Positions 47,801-56,800 of a stretch of DNA of 64,000 nucleotides are shown here, piece by piece; positions within the stretch are counted from its first letter, which is position 1, and every line of letters starts with the position of its first letter. The notes under the pieces are model-generated. The model was given only the letters and a program-made list of their open reading frames with translations. It was not told the origin of the DNA and made no database searches. Source of the stretch: Arion vulgaris (lineage: Eukaryota; Mollusca; Gastropoda; Stylommatophora; Arionidae); the NCBI GenBank assembly GCA_020796225.1, contig CM036755.1, positions 82,963,150 to 83,027,149 on the forward strand, given 5' to 3'. The position numbers were made by a program, and so were the translations under genes.

Positions 47801-50800
47801 CAAACATATCACAAAGCGTGATTAAAATTGGTCGTAAGAACGAGCAAGAAGAAGAAGACTTCTTATAAGGGAAACAACTCTGTGGCGCAGTGTGCTGCGA
47901 AAAGCGTGGAAAGAGTTAAGTGGCAGAACCACTTCATTCTTTGTTTTTCAATGTAATTCAAATAAGGTTCTGTCCCAACTTTCTTTCTTATGCTGATGTT
48001 GGTGACTGTCTTTTTTGCGTTGTTCGTAACTTTTCATAGGTATCACATTTCACATACAGTTATTTTTTGCGACTGTGCTATGCTAATTGTTAAACACGTA
48101 AACACAAAGTACTACAGTTTTACAAAATACATCAACAGTGACGATAAACAGCAACGTTTTGACCAAAAGGCCTTTATCAAGCAAACATTACAACAAGAAT
48201 GCGAATTTAGAACTCAAATGGCGATTACATGTGGAAACATAAACCTATCTAATGAAAATCTGGGAATAAAACGAACAACGAAATGAGTGCAACACAAAAA
48301 CCGAAAGTGGAAAAGAAGAAACAATAAACAATATAGTGGATAAATGACACTATATGGAGCAACACACATATAGATAACAGGCAGAGATAAGACAGTACTA
48401 AGAAGCATAGGAATGTAATGCGTTGAGTCAGAGGTCAAAGTGCCATAGAATGAAATAAGACGGTTCTCAGGGCGAATCGACTGCGATCATCGGAGGAACA
48501 TGATCGGATGGCTGTGACCTGGACATCGTCAACTCCTGAATGGCCAGTATCGTTGAAATGAGTGGTCACAGAGCGTTGGCGAATCTCGCGTAAGTGTTGG
48601 GCGAATCGGTCACTGAGTCTCTTACCGGTTTCGCCAACGCTCTGTGACTCCTGTGTCCACTCATTTCACGATCTGGCATTCAGAGTTGACGATGTCCAGG
48701 TCAAGCCATCGATCATGTTCCTCGATGATCGCGATTCGCCTGAGACCGTCTTATTTCATTCTATGGCACTGCGACCTCTTGAACTCACGCATTACATTCC
48801 TATGCTCTTAGTACTGTCTTATTCATGCCTTGTATCTATATGTGTGTTTGCTCCATATGTGTCATTTATCCACTATATTGTTTCTCTTCTTTCCACTTTC
48901 GGTTTTGTGTTGCACTATTTCTTGTTGTTTATTCCCAATTTTCATTAGATAGGTTTATGTTTCCATCTAATCGTCCATTGTAGTGTTCAAATCTCATTCT
49001 TGTTGTAATGTTTGCTTGATAAAGGCCTTTGGTCGAAACGTTGCTGTTTATCGTCACTGTTGATGTATTTTGTAAAACTGTAGCACTTTATGTTTACGTG
49101 TTTAGCTATTTTTCAAAGTTTTACTGCAGCCTTCACCTTTTATGCTAATTGTCCATGTTTGGCTCTGGTAACACAGAGTAGGCATGAAAATGATGTTGAT
49201 CATCTGTTGTTTAGCATTCGGTGAGATGTTTGGGTGCCTTAATAATGGGGCTACATGGTAGTCTTATTGAAAAAAAGATTTATGGCATATCCTTTACAGG
49301 ATGTTGCCATCAACCCCAGTAAATCAGTCATTGATTTTCTAGGCACCACTTATACGTTCAGTAGTTTGCCATTGGTTTCTGAACAGTGTGGTCTATTTTT
49401 TACAGTTCTTAAAAATCAACGGGACGAATTTGCTTCCAAAATGCCAGGAGAGGACTTTGAACCAGGTCCTCTTGGGTTGTGATCGAGCTCACTACCGCTA
49501 AGCTACAGACGCCGACAAGGCTTAAGTCCTGTTATGAATGTTAAATTGAAGATAAAATATTACAAGTAAATTGTAACCCTATATTCAACCATTGAAAACT
49601 GAAAAATTTAATTAACCCTCTGGACCCCACACCATTTTACACCAAATCACTTCCCAAATCCCAGCAAAGGGAAATAACCCACTGACATTCCACAGCATGT
49701 TTTTAAAAAAAATTAATAACTTAAAAACTATTGACCCTAGGACACTCAAATTTGTGTCAGTGAACAAGAAAATGGACATAGTTTAAAGGAAACTAAATTA
49801 AAATGAATACATAAAAAAGAATGATTGAAAATGCAGTAGAAGTTGGTAAGGAAAAAATTTGAAAAAAAAAATTGGACTCAACAGTTCAAGACAGTGTACT
49901 CACCAAATGTCATATATCCAGGCTGGAATGGTACTTGGAGTAACATTCGCCTTTGCAGAGATGTATCTGGCAAATGTTACACCGTACACGCTTTCCTGGG
50001 CGTTTCTTGCTGCCATCGGGTGCTTTTCTGTTGCGGCACCAGAAACAGGATTTGCATTTGCCTGGCATGCGAATAAGGCGGTGCGCCGTCTGATTGCCAG
50101 TGACTGGTACATTTGTAGGCAAAAGGGGTTAGCTCTCCTCGTGACAATGTTGCCCTTCACGAGTGATGCACAGAGAGCAAGCCTAAAATCTATGTGGTCA
50201 ATATCCTTAGCCTTTGGGTGTGGATTGGAATAGATTATCCAGCTATTGACGATGGAAGTCTGTAAGAGAAAATTAAAGAGATATCTCCACCACTTAACAG
50301 ACTTCCTTCCCACAGTGTAATATGAGCAAAGCTGGTCAAACTTATCCATGCCACCCATAGACTTATTATAGGATGCCACGGTTGATGGTACCTGCAACTC
50401 CCGTCTACCACCATGGGCACGACGTGATACTGTTGTCTCTCCTGGCGTAGTATTGGTGCTCAGCAAATTGACAATTCTCTTGTCCCTCCAGACAGTAGCC
50501 ACAATATTCCCCTGTTGCCTGTATAAAACGGAACCTTTCTGCATTCGCTTTGTAGCAGTTGCTTTACAGTCAGCTGGCCAGCCCTTTCGATTTGGTCGTA
50601 TTGTAGAGCACGAGTAGGTCTTCTTGTTGAGGAGATCCACCGCCAGCTGTAAAGAAGCGAAGTAATTATCATAATAAAAATGATGATATTTGTGAAGGTA
50701 AGGTTCTCCTACTTTGCAGACAACATAATGGCCTGATCCATATGGCATTGGATCATGAACTGCACCAACATAGACGTCGAAGTTTAGAAGGTAACCTGTA

Positions 50801-53800
50801 ACCGAGTCCGCTGCACACCAGACCTTGATTCCCCCAAGGGTTGGGCTTACCCTTGATATACTGTTTGAAGTTAAGACGACCAGTGTAGGGAATCATAGCT
50901 TCATCAACACTAATATCTCTGCCATGGCGATAACATGAAGCTATGTTCCTTTTCACCATGTCGAGGAAAGGTCTTACTTTGTACAGCGGGTCGTAGTTCC
51001 TATGGCCTTTGGGGAACTGATTCCTCGAATCATTCAGGTGAAAGTACTGAGAAATTTTAGCAAATCTGTTTCTCGACATACATTTCGAAACCCCTACTTG
51101 ATTCAATCGATCATCTGTGCTCCAGTACATTTTGTACTGTGGCAAAACAACAATGCCCATCAAGATATTGATGTGCATATACAGACGAATCTCAGAAGGC
51201 GTTACAGGTACCCAGTACTTGTCAACATTGCCGGTAGTTTCCTGACGTTGAACGGCATACAAGTTGGTCTGATCAACAGCTAACTGATAGAAGTCCTCAT
51301 TAACTATCAGGCTAAAATAATCAAATGGATCAGCATTCCCTTTTAAGACGTGCACAGGCCCACAGTCTTCGACAATGGCTCGACTTCAACTGGGGAGGTG
51401 GCATCACACCAACGATCACAGTTAAAAACCGGCAAAATAACGGTCTCCTCATCAGAACTTGAAGCCTCGTGGTCTGAATCAGAGAAAGGAACATCTATGT
51501 CACTTTCCACATCAATAACACGGGTATCCTTTTCTAACTCGATGAAATGTCCGTGAAAAGATATATCAGAGCTGTCACTATCGTTGTCATAATTAGTAGC
51601 CATTTTCAGAAAATTTTGAAATTTTTACCACAATTCAAAATTGGAGATAAAATACAGAACCTTTCAGTAGCACGTCCAGAGACTAAAAGAAAGTAGTTCC
51701 GTTAGTAAATGCCCGGATGCGAAAGTCCGTTCTAAAATTGGTTGATTAGTTGTAACGTAAAGCGAGTTACAAACTGACAGTAAAAAAAAGTAGTGTATTT
51801 TCGTGTTTGGGAAGGACTACTATATAAACAAAATCCCGGAGATTTTCGTTTCCGGATCGATCCGGTTAAGAGAAAAGAGAGAGATTAAAGAGTTTCTTTT
51901 GTCTAATTTCAGGTATGTGTCTTGTGTGCTGGGGTGTCCATATGAAGGAGATGTCGATCCAGAAAAAGTTGCAGAGGTAAGGCATGTACAACTCATTATA
52001 TTGTACACAAAATATGTGCCAGAATGTATGCAGTCTATAATAGATGCTAGGATATACGTACGAGCAATAGAAAGGATCTTCGGACATGAGCCATACAAAA
52101 TTTTGATGTGGGAAATTTTGTATAGCAGAAGTTTGTGGACATTACAGTTAAAGTAATAGTAGTTTATGTGTATAGTACAACTAAAATAACAAGTTTATGT
52201 CTAAAGTAACAACAAAGTAACATGTTTTTATGCACAGACAGCTAGAGTAACAAGTTTATATGCAAGAACATCTACCAATGGGACACGTTATGTGCTCTGT
52301 CTGCTAAAGTTATAAATTTATCTACACACAGTTACTAAAGTAGACAGTTTATATTCACACGCACACATCTATACAAAAACTGTCAACCATTATCCACCAC
52401 TATCTATCTATTGTCTAGTCCCAGGTGGAAGATGGAGTTGGCTGTCCACTCTTGCCGTTAATGTAGGGATTGGAGCTTTAATTTGGGTTCTAGGGCCAGA
52501 TGAGTCGCCCATGTTGTGTTATATTCGTGTTTATGTAGTGTGGTCTTGATATTGTCTATCCATCTTTTCTTGGTCTTTCCTTAGCTCTAGTACCCGATCT
52601 ATTTTTATTGTATGCTGTTATTGGTGGTTGGTTGTATTTTATTCTCATTAAATGTCAAAACCACTACATGTGTTGTCTGCCGATGTATTCAGTGCATGAA
52701 GTTATGACCACTCTGCTTCTGATGTCCTCATTTCATAGTCTATCTTTCCTGGTGACCCCCACTGCCTTTCTCAAGCATTTCATTTCACACATGAGTTTTC
52801 TGTGGTGTGTTGCTTTCAAGAAGCTAAATTTGGCACTGGTAACAATGGTTTGGCCACATAAGCAGATTAGCTATCTATCTATCTATTCTCTAATTCTGTT
52901 TTACCTTTCAGCATCAGGTCGAAAAAAGAAACACATATCCTAGATATACTTTAGCCTCTCTATGCGCCTTGTCTTTCTTTCTTTTCTCCAGTCCTGATTT
53001 GTCTCACAGCTTCAGGGTAAGAAGAGATTTCTAGAACTGGTTTTTGTGTGTGCTTCATAAACAGTGTCTTTGTCACTTCTGTTATCTCGGAGGTCCACCT
53101 TTTGTGCGGTCGCTTTTGCTTTGTATCCACTGTATCTGAGTAACATTGCTCCCGTGGCCACTGCCTGTTGGTTATCTGTTTCCCTGGCCGAACCATTTAA
53201 TTTGTAGGGATCTCTGTGGTGAAGTCATCACTTCCTGAAGGTCATGGGTTTGAATCCAGACTGCAACATTCTGTTCACGGGTGTATTTTTTCAGAGACCC
53301 TTAGGATTGTTGCCGGACTCGGTTCATGCTTTGTGCAATACTCTCAGCAGATGGCTTGCCATTTCTGTGGAGAGGGACCAAGCCATTTGGGGTAAAACCC
53401 GGTGCAATGAAGTTAATCCTTCGGCTTTATATCATTTAATTTATATCTTGATGAGGCTTAGTACTGATGTTGTACCCACTTTTTCCTGATGTCTTCATTT
53501 CTCAACCGGTTTCTCCTTGTTACCCCAGCATTTTGTAGACTACTTCATCTCTGTCCACCACTATTCTTACTGTCAAATCAACAAATATTTTTATACTAAC
53601 ACTTTAAATCTTTGACTTTCAGTTGGCCAAAGAGTTGTTAGATATTGGCTGTTATGAAATTTCCCTTGGCGATACTATTGGTGTTGGAACTCCAGGAGCT
53701 ATGAGGAATCTCTTAGATGTAGTGTCAAAAGTAGTCCCAATAGATCAGATAGCTGTGCACTGTCATGATACTTATGGCAAGCTTTGGCAAACATCCTGCT

Positions 53801-53818
53801 GCATTACAGGTAGGAAAA

Positions 53819-53899
<81 letters not shown>

Positions 53900-56800
53900 T
53901 CTCGCATCGCTATATTTCGTAGGACCTGTCCCCGTGTTTTGCCAGGGTCCACAAGGAGAGCAAACAATAGTAGCACTGTGACCTACAAAGCGTGTTGTAA
54001 GAGGCGACTGATGTATGATCTAGGAAAGCTACCCTAGTAAATAAAAGCATTGCAGAAATTGGATGTGCTGATCTACTTGTAGGCTCAGGTCATGCAACAC
54101 GCTCTGTGCCAAAATAGAAAACTACAACTCCACACAACACAGATAAGATGATAAGACAAGATACTTGTTCGAGTGTTTCGCCCTTCTTCATTTTCTTCTT
54201 CGAACATTCCATATCGACCAGTTGTCAACCTCTCTGTGTGATTTGTATGTGATCTGAGCCTAAGGGCAATTGTATGTTGTGCCAGTTATGTACCTACAAG
54301 TAGGCCAGCACATCCAATTTCTGCAATGCTTTTATTTATTAGGGTAGCATCCCTGGGGCCTCTTACGATATGCATTGTAGGTTGCAGTGGGGCTATTATT
54401 TGCTTCCCTTGCGGGCCTGGCACCACACAGGCGATTGTGTTTCACCTTAAATTTCTATGTTCAACATTTTCGTTTGTAATGCTTAGTTACATGTTTGTTT
54501 GTTTGTTTACCTTCCTTCTGATCTGTGTAGTTTTCACTAGTACGAGTATGTTGCTGCCCGTTGTCATGTAGGACAGGCACATATGAAGTTCTGCCAAAGT
54601 GTATACATATGATCCAACAGGAGACAAATTTGTACAGATGGGTAACTGTAAGATCTTACAAAGAAAACTCCTACTGTAAAGTACCATATCTCAAGATCAG
54701 CCTTTGCCATTCTGAAGAGCATATGGAGTTCTTCTGCATTCTCACTAGATTGGGATTTGGATTCTCTAATAAATGGAGCCGTCTGCCTCAGATTATCAGC
54801 CATGCCATACAGTTTGTCTTGACGCTAGTGTAAGTGGGCCACCTCTTTCTTCTCAAGTCTGCATACTAGGGCAGTTCTGTAGGATATAATTCCTATGATT
54901 TCTGCTTCCCCGTTGTGCCGACCTCTTCCAGCAGTAAGTTTTGGCCACCTCGTGATGGTAGGTCTGACATTCTTACTGTGTGCTAAATCTCCGAGGCAGA
55001 TTGGCGACCGTAGAATCCGTATCCCATTCCTCATTGTGAGGGGTCGTTGCACCATGTTATGCGCATTAGGCCTGGTGCATCCGTTTTCTGCAAACATTTG
55101 TTTTGGGTTAGCATTTCCTGGCGGACACATGCATCCGATTTCAGCCAAACCTTCTTAGTGTCTCTTATGACATGCGTGGCAGGTAACAGTGGTTCTATTC
55201 TTTACACACCAAATTTGGGCCCCAGTAACCACTCGGGCGATATGGAGTTCAAGAATGATCAGGAATAAAACTAAGATAATGATATTTAACTCAAATGTCA
55301 AGGCTGTCCTTCTATATGGAGTGGAGACATGGAGAACAACTAAAGGGTGCAGACTAAAAAGTTGGAGACATTCATCAATAGATGCCGGTGCAGGATACTT
55401 CATCTGCGATGGTATGACAGGGCTACAAACAGGGAATTCTGGTATAGAACAGGACAATGACAAGTGGAACAAGAGATAAGGAGCAGAAGGTGGTAATGGA
55501 TAGGACACACTGAGGAAACCCAATAACAGCATCACAAGACAAGCTCTCCGATGGAACCCCAGGGCAATAGAGGTAGGGAAGACCCAGGAACACCAGAGAC
55601 GGGAGTTGGAGACGGAATGCAAGAAAATGGGGAGAGAGTGAAGAGATCTGGAAAGGATGGCCTTGGATAGGCAAGCTTGGAAGGCCTTGGTTTGGACCTA
55701 TGCTTCCCTAAGGGTGAAGAAGAAAATACCATATCTGGAGTTCATTTGATGATCATCGGACATGTCCATAATTGCTTTGATCTCCTAAATATGTATTTCA
55801 GTGTGTTTAGACTAACAAATCTCACTCTGTGACGATAGATGTATCTACTGGGGATTCTCTCATGGTTTTTCTGCCTTTCCGCACCTATCAGTATGCATAA
55901 CTTAGTAACCGAGATAAAGAATACCCTTTATCTGCGTTGAAATCTTCATATCGTATGTTTTCTCTTAGAGCGTTGATGATATCGCTTTTGTCCATAGAAG
56001 GCCTGTTCTCTATTGCAGCATTGCTCACCAGTGCATCCACTCTCTCACTGCCCTTCACCCCAGAATTACCTGTTTGGATACAGTATATCTGGAGTTGACC
56101 GGTAAAATCGAGGGTAGACGAGACAAGAAGACTGAGAGAGAGAAAATGTTGGATAGCCTGACTTCATGGCACGTTGGGAGATCCATGATCGCCTACACCA
56201 GCTGGAACAGCACCTGATGATGATGGTAATATCTGGAGTTACATTGTATCAGATCTAATTGGACATAGGGAAGCCATCAGAGCTGACTCATGCCAGAATA
56301 TTGACATATTATGTGTATTAAAAAAATTATGGCCTGACATGGAAAAACAATCAATAGAAAGGCAGCAGAACAACCAACAATGGACATTTTTGAGGAAGCC
56401 AGTGTTAAAAAACATAACACGCAGAGAATATAGATAGAATAGATGTTTATTAAAATATTTGCTGGGTAATTGTTTCCTGATTTGTTTCATATCTTGCAGA
56501 TGGGAGTGAAGGTTTTTGATAGCTCTGCCGCAGGTTTGGGTGGATGTCCATATGCTAAAGGAGCCAGCGGAAATGTATCCACGGAAGATGTCGTGTACAT
56601 GATGAATGGTTTAGCAATCAAAACGGTACTGATATATTTTTTTTGATTATTTGTCTAATACTCAGATAATATGAGAAGAATCTATGTAGTCTAATCTTCA
56701 GATAATAGAATCTATATAGTCTAATTCTTCAGATAATAGAATCTGTATAGTCTAATCTTCAGATAATATAATCTATATAGTCTAATCTACAGATAATAGA

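Noticed and set aside
48214..48948. Hydrophobic frames in the palindrome arms
   Set aside because: They lie in a T-rich non-coding tract following the GIY-YIG stop codon and mirror each other across the palindrome.
49843..50233. Plus-strand frames over the piggyBac gene
   Set aside because: They are antisense shadows of the transposase.
51803..52156. 117-codon frame containing a CPYEGD motif
   Set aside because: Only 51913-51976 is HMGCL exon 7. The rest is intron on each side of good splice sites.
53725..54037. Open frames of repeating Ile-Tyr on both strands
   Set aside because: They only translate the TA microsatellite; the plus-strand frame from 53623 is exon 8 running into the intron.
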